The position numbers and the translations under genes were made by a program. From an uncultured Oscillospiraceae bacterium (GTDB lineage: Bacteria > Bacillota > Clostridia > Oscillospirales > Acutalibacteraceae): a stretch of DNA of 48,867 bases. The stretch spans positions 1 to 48,867 of the forward strand of contig CABUAS010000003.1 in NCBI GenBank assembly GCA_902489595.1, in the 5' to 3' direction. Below, piece by piece: positions 8,157 through 15,504 of this stretch. The notes under the pieces are model-generated. The model searched no databases. It saw nothing but the letters and a program-made list of their open reading frames with translations, and was not told the DNA's origin. Every line of letters begins with the position of its first letter. Within the stretch, counting starts at the first letter, position 1.

Positions 8157-8184
8157 ACGGGCGGATAGTATCCGCCCGTTTTTT
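8157..8184 (+). terminator. Intrinsic terminator of the pan/coa operon (repeat-family hairpin)
   Basis: ACGGGCGGA (8157-8165) pairs with TCCGCCCGT (8171-8179), then TTTTTT. The core GGGCGGATAGTATCCGC recurs at 10401-10417, so this is a member of the dispersed palindromic repeat family serving as terminator. Confidence 0.9.
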
Positions 8185-8185
8185 C

Positions 8186-8214
8186 TTGTATTGAGATACT
8201 TAGTATGTTAAAAT
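8186..8214 (+). promoter_or_regulatory. Promoter, first copy of the CTTG-N15-TATGTTA module
   Basis: TTGTAT (8186-8191), 17-nt spacer, TAAAAT (8209-8214) with TG one base upstream (extended -10). It directly follows the terminator T run. The downstream gene starts 200 nt later, unlike the other copies of this module. Confidence 0.4.
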
Positions 8215-8270
8215 TAATTTATAAGGCTTCGGAAATATCTGCTTTTCTCATTGGATTTACAGATGTTGTA

Positions 8271-8332
8271 TTCAACTGCTGGTTGAATTGATTAAACCAA
8301 TAGTTGTAAAGCAAAAAATCAACTGTAAGTTG
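8271..8332 (+). promoter_or_regulatory. Candidate operator pair upstream of the XRE regulator
   Basis: TTCAAC-TGCTG-GTTGAA (8271-8287) and CAACT-GTA-AGTTG (8320-8332) are both perfect inverted repeats sharing CAAC/GTTG ends. They lie 90-150 nt before an XRE gene. Self-regulation is common for such regulators, so these may be its binding sites. The remainder of 8215-8420 shows nothing else I can name. Confidence 0.35.
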
Positions 8333-8420
8333 CTTTTATCAACCGAATTTCTGTGTTAAATTGGTGTTGAAAACACTGCAGTTGTTTCATAAATGATTTG
8401 TTGAAGAAAGGAAATTTGTT

Positions 8421-9008
8421 ATGACATTTGGTTCTAAGTTGAATTTAATGAGAAAAAAGGCAGGCTTAACGCAGGAAGAAATTGCAGGTGAACTTGGCAT
8501 TTCGCCGCAGGCGGTTTCAAAATGGGAGAATGATTTATCATGCCCTGATATTATGCTTTTGCCACGTATAGCACAGATATATAATATATCTGTTGATGAA
8601 CTTTTAAATCAGGATTATTCTGAGGTTTCATCTGTAACTGTTAATTCCGAATTTTTTGAAAAAAACAGTGGTGCACAGGAACATCAGGATAATGAAATTC
8701 CAAAACGGCCTGAAAAATTGTTTGCAGATAAAGCAGGCAGTGATAAAAGAAAAATGTTTCTGAAGGTGAATGTTGTTTCAAGGCAGGGGGATATAGTTAA
8801 TGTAAAACTGCCGCTGTCTTTGCTCAAGGCTGTAAAAGGGTTGCTCGGAAGCATTAAACTTAATAAATCAATGACAGGCGGAATTGATCTCAGCGAAATT
8901 GATTTTGATATGATATTTGAACTGGTTGAGCAGGGTGCCGTTGGTGAAATTGTTAATGTTGTTTCCCAGAACGGTGATGTAATAGACGTGCTTGCAGAGT
9001 GTGAATAG
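8421..9008 (+). CDS. XRE-family transcriptional regulator with C-terminal YvlB-like region
   Basis: A 195-residue regulator. Residues 5-60 form a Cro/CI-type helix-turn-helix (LTQEEIAGELGISPQAVSKW). The middle is polar linker. The C-terminal part has two related strand-rich segments (VVSRQGDIVNVKLPLSLL near 118-135 and VVSQNGDVIDVLAE near 180-193) around a helical stretch with EQGAVGEIVNV, resembling the small domain seen beside YvlB/LiaX-type proteins. AAAGGAA precedes the ATG. A small membrane protein of similar ending follows at once, suggesting a regulator-effector pair. The signal and targets are unknown. Confidence 0.75.
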   Translation: MTFGSKLNLMRKKAGLTQEEIAGELGISPQAVSKWENDLSCPDIMLLPRIAQIYNISVDELLNQDYSEVSSVTVNSEFFEKNSGAQEHQDNEIPKRPEKLFADKAGSDKRKMFLKVNVVSRQGDIVNVKLPLSLLKAVKGLLGSIKLNKSMTGGIDLSEIDFDMIFELVEQGAVGEIVNVVSQNGDVIDVLAECE

Positions 9009-9009
9009 C

Positions 9010-9252
9010 GTGAAAATAATATTTTTATATAACAGTTTTAAGCTAAAAATTTATTTGCCGTATTTTTTACTCGTAAATATATTTACTGCATTTATGATAT
9101 TTAGTTTTCTTAAAAGAATAGGCGTTTATATCAGATTAAGAAATATCTGTTCTTTTATTAGATTGCTGAAAAAAGAAATAAAATATAATAAGAATTTAAG
9201 TATTGTTCACGTGAAAACAGCAGGCAACGTAGAAATAACGGTTAAATTATAA
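9010..9252 (+). CDS. Small membrane protein paired with the XRE regulator
   Basis: About 80 residues, starting at GTG 9010, or at GTG 9001 overlapping the XRE gene; no strong ribosome site is seen, so coupled translation is likely. A hydrophobic stretch (about residues 10-30, YLPYFLLVNIFTAFMIF) predicts one membrane segment, followed by a basic region and an ending VHVKTAGNVEITVKL that echoes the two segments at the XRE protein's C terminus. I do not recognise a named family. A terminator lies 8 nt after the stop. Confidence 0.55.
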   Translation: MKIIFLYNSFKLKIYLPYFLLVNIFTAFMIFSFLKRIGVYIRLRNICSFIRLLKKEIKYNKNLSIVHVKTAGNVEITVKL

Positions 9253-9259
9253 TTTGCAT

Positions 9260-9284
9260 GGAGGGTTTTGTGCCCTCCTTTTTT
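9260..9284 (+). terminator. Intrinsic terminator after the XRE unit
   Basis: GGAGGG (9260-9265) pairs with CCCTCC (9273-9278) over a 7-nt loop, followed by TTTTTT. Confidence 0.85.
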
Positions 9285-9285
9285 C

Positions 9286-9314
9286 TTGCAATAAAATGTT
9301 GCTTATGTTACTAT
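9286..9314 (+). promoter_or_regulatory. Promoter, second copy of the module, for the first GNAT gene
   Basis: TTGCAA (9286-9291), 17-nt spacer ending TATGT, TACTAT (9309-9314), with TG one base upstream as an extended -10. The ATG is 18 nt past the -10, so the leader would be only about 11 nt and would consist of little more than the ribosome site. Confidence 0.6.
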
Positions 9315-9331
9315 GAAAACGGGTGATGGTT

Positions 9332-9775
9332 ATGGATTATGTTATACGTGAAATGAATGCAGATGATTTTGACGGTTTAAGTCAGCTTTATACACATCTG
9401 CACAGCAATAAGCCGATTGAAAAGAATGATAAGAATTTAAGCTTGTTCAATGCAATTCTTGCAGATAAAAATCATCATATTATTGTCGCAGAGACTGACG
9501 GTAAAATTGTGTCATCGTGTATTTGCATTATTATTCCTAACCTGACTCATAATCAGCAGCCGTATGCATTGATTGAAAATGTTGTTACTGATAAGAATTA
9601 CAGAAAAAATGGTTTTGCCTCAGCATGTCTTTCTTATGCAAAGCAGATTGCAGTTGATAATCATTGTTATAAAATGATGCTGCTGACGGGTTCAAAAAAG
9701 CGCAGTACACATAAGTTTTACAGAAAAAATGGCTATAACAGTTTTGAAAAAACAGGTTATATTCAACGACTGTAA
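9332..9775 (+). CDS. GNAT-family N-acetyltransferase
   Basis: A 147-residue GNAT fold protein. The acetyl-CoA-binding motif A is visible as ENVVTDKNYRKNGFASACL (R-x-x-G-x-A), followed by the C-terminal strand-helix AHKFYRKNGY-like segment STHKFYRKNGYNSF. It would transfer an acetyl group from acetyl-CoA to an unknown amine. GGGTG at 9321-9325 lies 6 nt before ATG 9332, so this start is preferred to GTG 9323 or ATG 9326. A second, different GNAT gene follows, each with its own copy of the same promoter module. Confidence 0.82.
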   Translation: MDYVIREMNADDFDGLSQLYTHLHSNKPIEKNDKNLSLFNAILADKNHHIIVAETDGKIVSSCICIIIPNLTHNQQPYALIENVVTDKNYRKNGFASACLSYAKQIAVDNHCYKMMLLTGSKKRSTHKFYRKNGYNSFEKTGYIQRL

Positions 9776-9804
9776 TTTCGTAGGGGAGAGTGTTTGCGTT
9801 TTTC

Positions 9805-9833
9805 TCGCAATGATTTTTTGTGTATGTTACGAT
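9805..9833 (+). promoter_or_regulatory. Promoter, third copy of the module, for the second GNAT gene
   Basis: TCGCAA (9805-9810), 17-nt spacer ending TATGT, TACGAT (9828-9833). It follows a decayed repeat copy (CGTAGGGGAG at 9779-9788 and a T run at 9799-9803). The gene starts 17 nt past the -10. Confidence 0.5.
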
Positions 9834-9849
9834 GAAAAAGGTGATGAAA

Positions 9850-10284
9850 ATGGAAATTAATGTAAAACAGGCAGTTGTTAATGATTATAAAGAAATAACA
9901 GAAATCTGCATTCATGATTTGGGTTATAATTGCAGTGCCGAATTGGTTAAAGCAAGACTTGAAAATCTTGATAATGAGCGTGAAAAGGTTTTTGTTGCCT
10001 GTGCCGACGGTAAAATCGCAGGCTTTATTCACGCTGAAAAATATGATGCTTTGTATTTTGAAACAGTAGTTAATCTTCTCGGTCTTGCCGTGGCGCAGGA
10101 ATACAGAAAAAACGGTATAGGCAGAATGCTTCTGAATGAATGTGAAAATTGGGCAAAAAGCATAGGCGCAAAATATATTCGTGCCAATTCGGGCAGTGCA
10201 CGCAGTGATGCACATATTTTTTACCGAAATGCCGGATATAATAATGAGAAAATGCAAATCAGATTTCTTAAAGAACTACCGTAG
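9850..10284 (+). CDS. GNAT-family N-acetyltransferase
   Basis: A 144-residue GNAT protein. Motif A reads LGLAVAQEYRKNGIGRMLL (R-x-x-G-x-G), followed by AHIFYRNAGYNNEK, which is the usual C-terminal acetyl-CoA contact region; this form resembles RimI/aminoglycoside-type small-molecule acetyltransferases but the acceptor is unknown. AGGTG at 9839-9843 lies 6 nt before ATG 9850. The stop codon TAG (10282-10284) lies inside the CGTAGGG start of a palindromic repeat, so the repeat appears to have set or replaced the end of the gene. Confidence 0.82.
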   Translation: MEINVKQAVVNDYKEITEICIHDLGYNCSAELVKARLENLDNEREKVFVACADGKIAGFIHAEKYDALYFETVVNLLGLAVAQEYRKNGIGRMLLNECENWAKSIGAKYIRANSGSARSDAHIFYRNAGYNNEKMQIRFLKELP

Positions 10285-10426
10285 GGCGGGGGGCCCTCAC
10301 CCCGCCGTAATGTATGGGAAAGCCTTTATGATCTCCTGTGTTTTATAATTAAGGGCAATTCGTGAATTGCCCCTACAAAATTGTAAAAATGTTATCGTAG
10401 GGGCGGATAGTATCCGCACGTTTTTT
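10280..10426. repeat. Three clustered palindromic repeats
   Basis: Copy 1 (10280-10307): GGCGGGG pairs with CCCCGCC after CGTAGGG. Copy 2 (10352-10377) is inverted: GGGCAATT-CGTG-AATTGCCC followed by CTACA, the reverse complement of TGTAG. Copy 3 (10396-10426): CGTAGGG then GCGGATA-G-TATCCGC and TTTTTT, nearly the same core as the coaX terminator. The 16-nt to 40-nt gaps between copies hold nothing else I can name. Confidence 0.8.
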
Positions 10427-10427
10427 C

Positions 10428-10456
10428 TTGCAATAAAACAGTGCTTATGTTAATAT
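10428..10456 (+). promoter_or_regulatory. Promoter, fourth copy of the module, for the MazG-like gene
   Basis: TTGCAA (10428-10433), 17-nt spacer ending TATGT, TAATAT (10451-10456) with extended -10 TG. The ATG is 16 nt past the -10. Confidence 0.6.
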
Positions 10457-10471
10457 AAATTTGGTGATAAA

Positions 10472-10780
10472 ATGAGAATTTATAATAAACTTGTAAGGGA
10501 TAATATTCCCGAAATTATCAGAAATAGCGGTGAAACAGCACATATTTCATTTCTTGATGATGCATCATATTTAAAAGAATTAAGGAAAAAACTGCTTGAG
10601 GAAACAAACGAGTTTCTTGAAAGTGAAGAAATTGTTGAACTTGCAGACATTCTTGAGGTAATTGAGGCACTTGCCAAAGCAAAGGGCAGCAGTCTTGATG
10701 AAATTATGAATTTAAAAATAAATAAATCAATTAAAAACGGTGCTTTTGATAAGAGATTGTTTTTAGAATATGTTGAATGA
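10472..10780 (+). CDS. MazG-like nucleotide pyrophosphohydrolase
   Basis: A 102-residue protein of the all-alpha NTP pyrophosphatase (MazG/HisE-like) superfamily. The opening KLVRDNIPEIIRNSGE is typical of stand-alone house-cleaning members often annotated as phosphoribosyl-ATP pyrophosphohydrolase. The metal-binding acidic pattern is visible as EETNEFLE and EEIVELADILEVIEAL. It probably removes pyrophosphate from unwanted or modified nucleotides; a role in histidine synthesis is unlikely because hisE is present at 27407. GGTGAT precedes the ATG. It is the last intact gene of the accessory zone. Confidence 0.8.
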   Translation: MRIYNKLVRDNIPEIIRNSGETAHISFLDDASYLKELRKKLLEETNEFLESEEIVELADILEVIEALAKAKGSSLDEIMNLKINKSIKNGAFDKRLFLEYVE

Positions 10781-10788
10781 TTTTTTGA

Positions 10789-11167
10789 CATCTGTTGCCT
10801 TTTGTAAAACATATTGTTGAATTTCTGAACGAATATCATAAATTGTTTTACGGCCTGATGATTTGCCGCTTGTAGTTGATGAATTTTTAACACAGTATAT
10901 TCCGCCCGAAAGCGAGCTTCAGATGAAGGCTGCCGTGTTCAATAAAGGCTGAAAATCAACACTTTGCGTAGTTGAAAATCATATGTGTATAGACGGCGGC
11001 GACCTCAAATATTTTATGACAGGCGCAGTTAAATATAAACCGTATGTTTTGCTTTCCGCCACTTCAATGCGTAACGAGGTAACTCTTTGTGTGTTCGGGG
11101 TAATGATGAAGATAAAAAAATAGTGAACAGGTTTTTTGACCTTATGGAAAAAATCTTGGCACTATGA
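10789..11167 (+). pseudogene. Decayed gene, unidentified, with at least three lesions
   Basis: Coding-like sequence is shared between frames. From about 10798 one frame reads PFVKHIVEFLNEYHKLFYG; after a shift near 10852-10857 it continues as PDDLPLVVDEFLTQYIPPE to KAAVFNKG; a TGA at 10950-10952 stands where TGG would keep it open; it then reads KSTLCVVENHMCIDGGD and MRNEVTLCVFG; after a second shift near 11097-11101 it ends NDEDKKIVNRFFDLMEKIL at TGA 11165-11167. Joined, this is about 125 residues. I do not recognise the family. The start is lost. Confidence 0.65.
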
Positions 11168-11186
11168 TAGAAAATGAATAAATTAT

Positions 11187-11224
11187 AAAAAATTCCCTGA
11201 AACACTTTCTTCAGGGAATTTTTT
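11187..11224. terminator. Intrinsic terminator before pyrH
   Basis: A 15-base perfect stem (AATTCCCTGAA core, 11187-11201 with 11210-11224) with an 8-nt loop, A-rich before and T-rich after, so it could work in both directions. Confidence 0.85.
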
Positions 11225-11235
11225 CATTTAAACTA

Positions 11236-11264
11236 TTTACATAATCTTTAATTTATATTATTAT
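11236..11264 (+). promoter_or_regulatory. Sigma-A-type promoter for the pyrH operon
   Basis: TTTACA (11236-11241), 17-nt spacer, TATTAT (11259-11264), about 27 nt before the predicted +1 to ATG. Confidence 0.65.
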
Positions 11265-11297
11265 ATATAAAAGACAAATTTCATCGGAGGTTCCAAT

Positions 11298-12008
11298 ATG
11301 GCTCAGTATAAACGAATACTGCTGAAATTAAGCGGTGAGGTGCTTGCAGGTGCAAAGGGAACGGGTATTGATAACGAAACTGTTGTTAATATCTGTAAAT
11401 CTGTTAAAAAAGTTTCTGATTTAGGCGTTGAGGTTGCAATCGTTGTAGGCGGCGGTAATTTCTGGCGCGGCAGAACAAGCGAGGGTATGGACAGAACAAG
11501 GGCAGACCATATCGGCATGCTTGCAACTGCCATGAATTCACTTGCACTTTGCGATGCTCTTGAGCAGCTTGGCGCTGATGTAAGAGTGCAGACTGCTATT
11601 GAAATGAGGCAGATTGCAGAGCCTTATATCAGAAACAGAGCAACACGCCACCTTGAAAAAGGCAGAATTGTTATTTTCGGCTGCGGCACAGGTTCGCCAT
11701 TCTTTTCAACAGATACTGCCGCTGCTTTGCGCAGTGTTGAAATTAATGCAGACGCTTTGCTTAAAGCCACTAATGTTGACGGTGTTTATGATAAAGACCC
11801 GAATAAGCATGATGATGCAGTTAAGTTTGACACAGTGTCATTTAAAGAGGTAATCAGCAGAGATTTGAAGGTTATGGACTCAACAGCATTTTCACTCTGC
11901 AAGGATAATGATATGCCGATTGTTGTTTTCAATCTTGAAGAAGACCCTGAAAATGTTGTCAGAGCAGTTATGGGCGAAGCAATCGGAACAGTAGTAAAAA
12001 ATATTTAA
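11298..12008 (+). CDS. pyrH: UMP kinase
   Basis: PyrH, 236 residues, of the amino-acid kinase fold. It phosphorylates UMP to UDP with ATP. Visible motifs are LLKLSGEVLAG at the N terminus, VVGGGNFWRG near residues 51-60, and GTGSPFFSTDTAAALR, the nucleotide-binding segment. GGAGG at 11285-11289 serves the ATG. It opens the conserved pyrH-frr-uppS-cdsA-dxr-rseP run found in many Firmicutes, lacking the usual tsf/rpsB just upstream, where a pseudogene and terminator stand. Confidence 0.97.
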   Translation: MAQYKRILLKLSGEVLAGAKGTGIDNETVVNICKSVKKVSDLGVEVAIVVGGGNFWRGRTSEGMDRTRADHIGMLATAMNSLALCDALEQLGADVRVQTAIEMRQIAEPYIRNRATRHLEKGRIVIFGCGTGSPFFSTDTAAALRSVEINADALLKATNVDGVYDKDPNKHDDAVKFDTVSFKEVISRDLKVMDSTAFSLCKDNDMPIVVFNLEEDPENVVRAVMGEAIGTVVKNI

Positions 12009-12030
12009 TTAAATTTTTGGGGGATCAAAA

Positions 12031-12585
12031 ATGGACGCAGTATTTACTAAAGCAAAAGAAAAAATGGAAAAGTGCCTTGACGCTTTAAACAGAGATTACA
12101 AGGCAGTTCGTGCAGGCAGAGCAAACCCTGCAATTCTTGACAGAGTAACGGTTGATTATTACGGAACACCTACTCCGATTAATCAGATGGCGGCAATCAG
12201 TGTGCCTGAACCGAGAATGCTTATGATTCAGCCTTGGGACGCAAGCACACTCAGAGATATTGAAAAAGCAATCAACACTGCTGAAATCGGTATTAACCCG
12301 AGCAATGACGGCAAGGTTATCCGCCTTGCATTTCCTGCTTTAACCGAGGAACGCCGTAAGGAGCTTGTCAAGGATATTTCAAAGCGCGGTGAAGAGGCAA
12401 AGGTTGCAGTGCGCAATGTTCGCCGTGACGCTATGGACGATATTAAAAAACTCAAAAAGAGCAATGAAATTACTGAAGATGAGCAGAAAGACGGCGAAAA
12501 GAAGCTTCAGGATATTACAGACAGTTACATTAAGCAGGTAGAAGAAATGGTTAAGAAAAAGGAAGACGAGGTTCTCTCCATTTAA
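12031..12585 (+). CDS. frr: Ribosome recycling factor
   Basis: RRF, 184 residues, the normal length. With EF-G it splits the post-termination ribosome. The family landmarks VRAGRANPAILDRVTVDYYGTPTPI and the helical C terminus RRDAMDDIKKLKK are present. GGGGGATC precedes the ATG. It follows pyrH by 22 nt in the same operon. Confidence 0.97.
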   Translation: MDAVFTKAKEKMEKCLDALNRDYKAVRAGRANPAILDRVTVDYYGTPTPINQMAAISVPEPRMLMIQPWDASTLRDIEKAINTAEIGINPSNDGKVIRLAFPALTEERRKELVKDISKRGEEAKVAVRNVRRDAMDDIKKLKKSNEITEDEQKDGEKKLQDITDSYIKQVEEMVKKKEDEVLSI

Positions 12586-12618
12586 TTTTAACTTTTCTGG
12601 CGGACGGCATATTCAATG

Positions 12619-12658
12619 AAATCGGGGTAACGGGCGGATGATTTCTGCCCCTGCGATT
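12619..12658. repeat. Decayed palindromic repeat between frr and uppS
   Basis: AATCGGGGTAACGGGCGG and CTGCCCCTGCGATT form an imperfect outer stem (AATCG with CGATT). It resembles the GGGCGGATAGTATCCGCCC class but with several changes. Confidence 0.45.
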
Positions 12659-12726
12659 TATTGAAACTGCCTCCGCCGTTCTGTCATTTTAAACCGTGTT
12701 CGTATTTGTTTAAAGGAGTACAAAAA

Positions 12727-13443
12727 ATGGCTTTGTTCAGCAAAAAAGAAGAAATCGATTATAATTATTCCGTGCTTCCGAAGCACCTTGGCATTATTAT
12801 GGACGGTAACGGCAGATGGGCGAAAAAGCGCGGTATGCCGAGAACGATGGGCCATAAAGCAGGTGCAGACGTTTTCAAAAAGATTTCCAAAGAATGCGGA
12901 GAAATCGGAATTGAAGAAGTAACCTTTTATGCCTTTTCAACCGAAAACTGGAAACGCCCCAAAGAAGAGGTTGACACGCTTATGAGGCTTTTTAAGGATT
13001 ATCTGCTTGAGGCTAAGGCAGACCTTGAGGCAAGCGGCAATCTTCGTATCCGCTTTGTGGGTGAAAGAGAGGGCATCAGCGAGGAGCTTCTGGCACTTAT
13101 GGACGAGGCTGTTGAAACTACAAGCGCAAGAACAGGCACTATGATAAATGTTGCCGTGAATTACGGCGGACGGCAGGAGATTGTTTCAGCAGTCAACAAA
13201 CTGATTGTGCAAGGTAAAAAAGAAATCTGTGAAGACGATATAAGCAGTCTGATGTATACAAATTCCGAGTGTGATCTGATTATAAGACCGAGCGGCGAGC
13301 AAAGGCTTTCAAACTTCCTTTTGTGGCAGGCGGCTTACAGTGAATTCTGGTACAGTGATGTGCTCTGGCCTGATTTCAGCGAAAAGGATTTGCACAGTGC
13401 GCTTGCCGATTTTGAAAAGCGTAATAGAAGATTTGGGGGATAA
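12727..13443 (+). CDS. uppS: Isoprenyl (undecaprenyl diphosphate) synthase
   Basis: UppS, 238 residues. It extends farnesyl diphosphate with isopentenyl diphosphate to make the lipid carrier for cell wall synthesis. The signature HLGIIMDGNGRWAKKRG holds the catalytic aspartate; FYAFSTENWKRP and RPSGEQRLSNFLLWQ are also conserved. The start at 12727 has AAAGGAG 8 nt upstream (12712-12718) and the family's usual N terminus; an earlier TTG at 12661 would add 22 unrelated residues read through repeat DNA. Confidence 0.96.
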   Translation: MALFSKKEEIDYNYSVLPKHLGIIMDGNGRWAKKRGMPRTMGHKAGADVFKKISKECGEIGIEEVTFYAFSTENWKRPKEEVDTLMRLFKDYLLEAKADLEASGNLRIRFVGEREGISEELLALMDEAVETTSARTGTMINVAVNYGGRQEIVSAVNKLIVQGKKEICEDDISSLMYTNSECDLIIRPSGEQRLSNFLLWQAAYSEFWYSDVLWPDFSEKDLHSALADFEKRNRRFGG

Positions 13444-13445
13444 CT

Positions 13446-14315
13446 ATGAAACAAAGAGTTATTACGGCAGTAGTTTTACTTTTAATTCTTGCCCTTGTTG
13501 TGTGGCAGATTAATACACCGCTATTTATTGCGGTTATAGCATTTCTTTCAGCCGTAGCGGCAAATGAAATTATGAGGTGCGCCAAGGTTGAAAATAAATT
13601 TATTTTAATTGTGGGCACGGCTTTTGCGGCAGTTGTTCCTTTCTTTGCAAGCAGTAAGGTTCTTCTTCCGCTTGTGAGCGAGAAAATCTGGGGCAGGGTT
13701 ATTGATTATGTTCCGCCGTCAGCGGCAATTATTCTGCTTGTGCTCTCATTCCTTTTGGCAATGCTCAAGGGCTATGCCTATACGAAGTTTGAAGATGTGG
13801 CAGTGTCCGTTTTTGCAAGCGTGCTTGTGCCTTATGGTTTTTCGGTTCTGCCGAGGCTTCGTGATATGTTTGATATTAATGAGCAGTTCGGTATTTACCT
13901 TATTTTCTTCGCTCTTATCTGTGCACTCGGTACGGACAGCGGCGCTCAGCTCGGCGGTATGGCGTTCGGCAAGCACAAAATGAGCCCGAATATCAGCCCG
14001 AAAAAGACTGTTGAGGGCGCATTCTGCGGAATTGCATTTTCTGTTTTGCTTAATGCGGTTGCAATTCTGCTTTATAATCATTTTGCAAAAGCGGCGCTCG
14101 GCAGTTATGAAATAACAATACTTCTTGTTGCAAGCCTGCCGATTTCATTTATGGGTATGATGGGCGATTTAAGCGCTTCTGTTCTTAAAAGGAACTTCGG
14201 CGTAAAGGATTTCGGCAAAATCTTCCCCGGTCACGGCGGCGTTATGGACAGATTTGATTCATCACTTTTCACACTGCCGCTTACATATGTTATTGCATTA
14301 ATCGCATTTTGCTGA
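13446..14315 (+). CDS. cdsA: Phosphatidate cytidylyltransferase
   Basis: CdsA, 289 residues, makes CDP-diacylglycerol from phosphatidate and CTP at the membrane. It has about seven to eight hydrophobic segments and the C-terminal family signature SASVLKRNFGVKDFGKIFPG followed by HGGVMDRFDS. It starts 2 nt after the uppS stop, the usual order. Confidence 0.96.
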   Translation: MKQRVITAVVLLLILALVVWQINTPLFIAVIAFLSAVAANEIMRCAKVENKFILIVGTAFAAVVPFFASSKVLLPLVSEKIWGRVIDYVPPSAAIILLVLSFLLAMLKGYAYTKFEDVAVSVFASVLVPYGFSVLPRLRDMFDINEQFGIYLIFFALICALGTDSGAQLGGMAFGKHKMSPNISPKKTVEGAFCGIAFSVLLNAVAILLYNHFAKAALGSYEITILLVASLPISFMGMMGDLSASVLKRNFGVKDFGKIFPGHGGVMDRFDSSLFTLPLTYVIALIAFC

Positions 14316-14327
14316 TAAGGAGAAAAT

Positions 14328-15479
14328 ATGAAAAACATTTCTATTCTTGGCTCAACGGGCTCTATCGGTACGCAGTCGCTTGATGTTTGCAGAATGCACG
14401 GTTACAGTGTTAAATGCCTTACTGCCAACACAAGAGTTGATATAATCGAACAGCAGGTAAGGGAATTCAAACCCGAGCTTGTTTGTATGATGAATGAAAG
14501 ATCAGCCGGCGAACTTAAAACTAAAATTGCCGATACAGATACTAAGGTTGTCTGCGGTATGAGCGGCCTTATTGAATGTGCAACATACGGCGGTGCAGAT
14601 ACCGTGCTGAATTCCGTTGTCGGTATGATTGGTCTTCAGCCGACGCTTGAGGCTATCAAAGCCAAAAAGACTATTGCACTTGCTAACAAGGAAACGCTTG
14701 TGGCAGGCGGTCATCTTGTAACAAATCTTGCAAAAGAATACGGCGTTTCAATTTTGCCGGTAGACAGTGAGCATTCCGCAATCTTTCAGGCAATGCAGGG
14801 CAGTCCGAGAAAAGAGGCAATTAAAAAGATTATCTTAACTGCATCGGGCGGACCGTTCTTCGGCAAGACACTGAAAGAGCTTGAAAACGTTACCGCAGCA
14901 GATGCTCTGAAGCACCCTAACTGGGATATGGGCGCAAAAATCACCATTGACTCTGCTACAATGATGAACAAGGGTCTTGAATTTATTGAGGCAAAATGGC
15001 TTTTTGATATGCCGAATGATGATATTGAAATCGTTGTTCACCGTGAATCGGTTGTTCATTCCGCAATCGTTTATCAGGATAATTCAATGATTGCTCAACT
15101 CGGCGTGCCTGATATGCGAATTCCGATTCAGTATGCTTTAACCTATCCCGAAAGAGAGCCGAGCCCTGTTGCTTCGCTTTCTCTTGCAGATTACGGCAGA
15201 CTGACGTTTTTTGAACCCGATTATGAAACATTCAAATGCATAAACGTCTGCAAAAATGCCATTGAAATGGGTGGACTTCACCCTGCTGCCGCAAACGGTG
15301 CAAACGAAGAAAGCGTAAAACTTTTTCTCGGCGGTGAAATTAAATTTACCGATATTGCATATCTTAATGAGGAAGCAATGTTAAAAGCAGACGATAAAAA
15401 AGACTTTACACTTGCCGATGTTCTTGAAACAGACAGACTTGCACGTGGGTATGTAAGACAAACAGTTAAAGGCAAGTGA
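14328..15479 (+). CDS. dxr: 1-deoxy-D-xylulose 5-phosphate reductoisomerase
   Basis: Dxr (IspC), 383 residues, converts DXP to MEP with NADPH, the committed step of the MEP isoprenoid pathway. The NADPH site is LGSTGSIGTQSL at residues 6-17; the metal and substrate motifs PVDSEHSAIFQ, TASGGPFF, and the run HPNWDMGAKITIDSATMMNK are intact. AAGGAG precedes the ATG. The partner enzyme IspG is encoded two genes downstream. Confidence 0.97.
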   Translation: MKNISILGSTGSIGTQSLDVCRMHGYSVKCLTANTRVDIIEQQVREFKPELVCMMNERSAGELKTKIADTDTKVVCGMSGLIECATYGGADTVLNSVVGMIGLQPTLEAIKAKKTIALANKETLVAGGHLVTNLAKEYGVSILPVDSEHSAIFQAMQGSPRKEAIKKIILTASGGPFFGKTLKELENVTAADALKHPNWDMGAKITIDSATMMNKGLEFIEAKWLFDMPNDDIEIVVHRESVVHSAIVYQDNSMIAQLGVPDMRIPIQYALTYPEREPSPVASLSLADYGRLTFFEPDYETFKCINVCKNAIEMGGLHPAAANGANEESVKLFLGGEIKFTDIAYLNEEAMLKADDKKDFTLADVLETDRLARGYVRQTVKGK

Positions 15480-15504
15480 TTATGAATTATTAGGGGCGGA
15501 TTCG

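Noticed and set aside
10280..10426. Possible CRISPR array
   Set aside because: The palindromes differ in sequence and orientation and are irregularly spaced; no cas genes are nearby.
9253..10470. Possible integron-like cassette array (short genes separated by palindromes)
   Set aside because: No integrase and no attC core (GTTRRRY with matching partner) at the junctions; each unit carries its own promoter, unlike normal cassettes.
12661..12726. TTG start 22 codons upstream in uppS
   Set aside because: It has no ribosome site, adds residues unlike the family, and begins in decayed repeat DNA; the ATG at 12727 has AAAGGAG.
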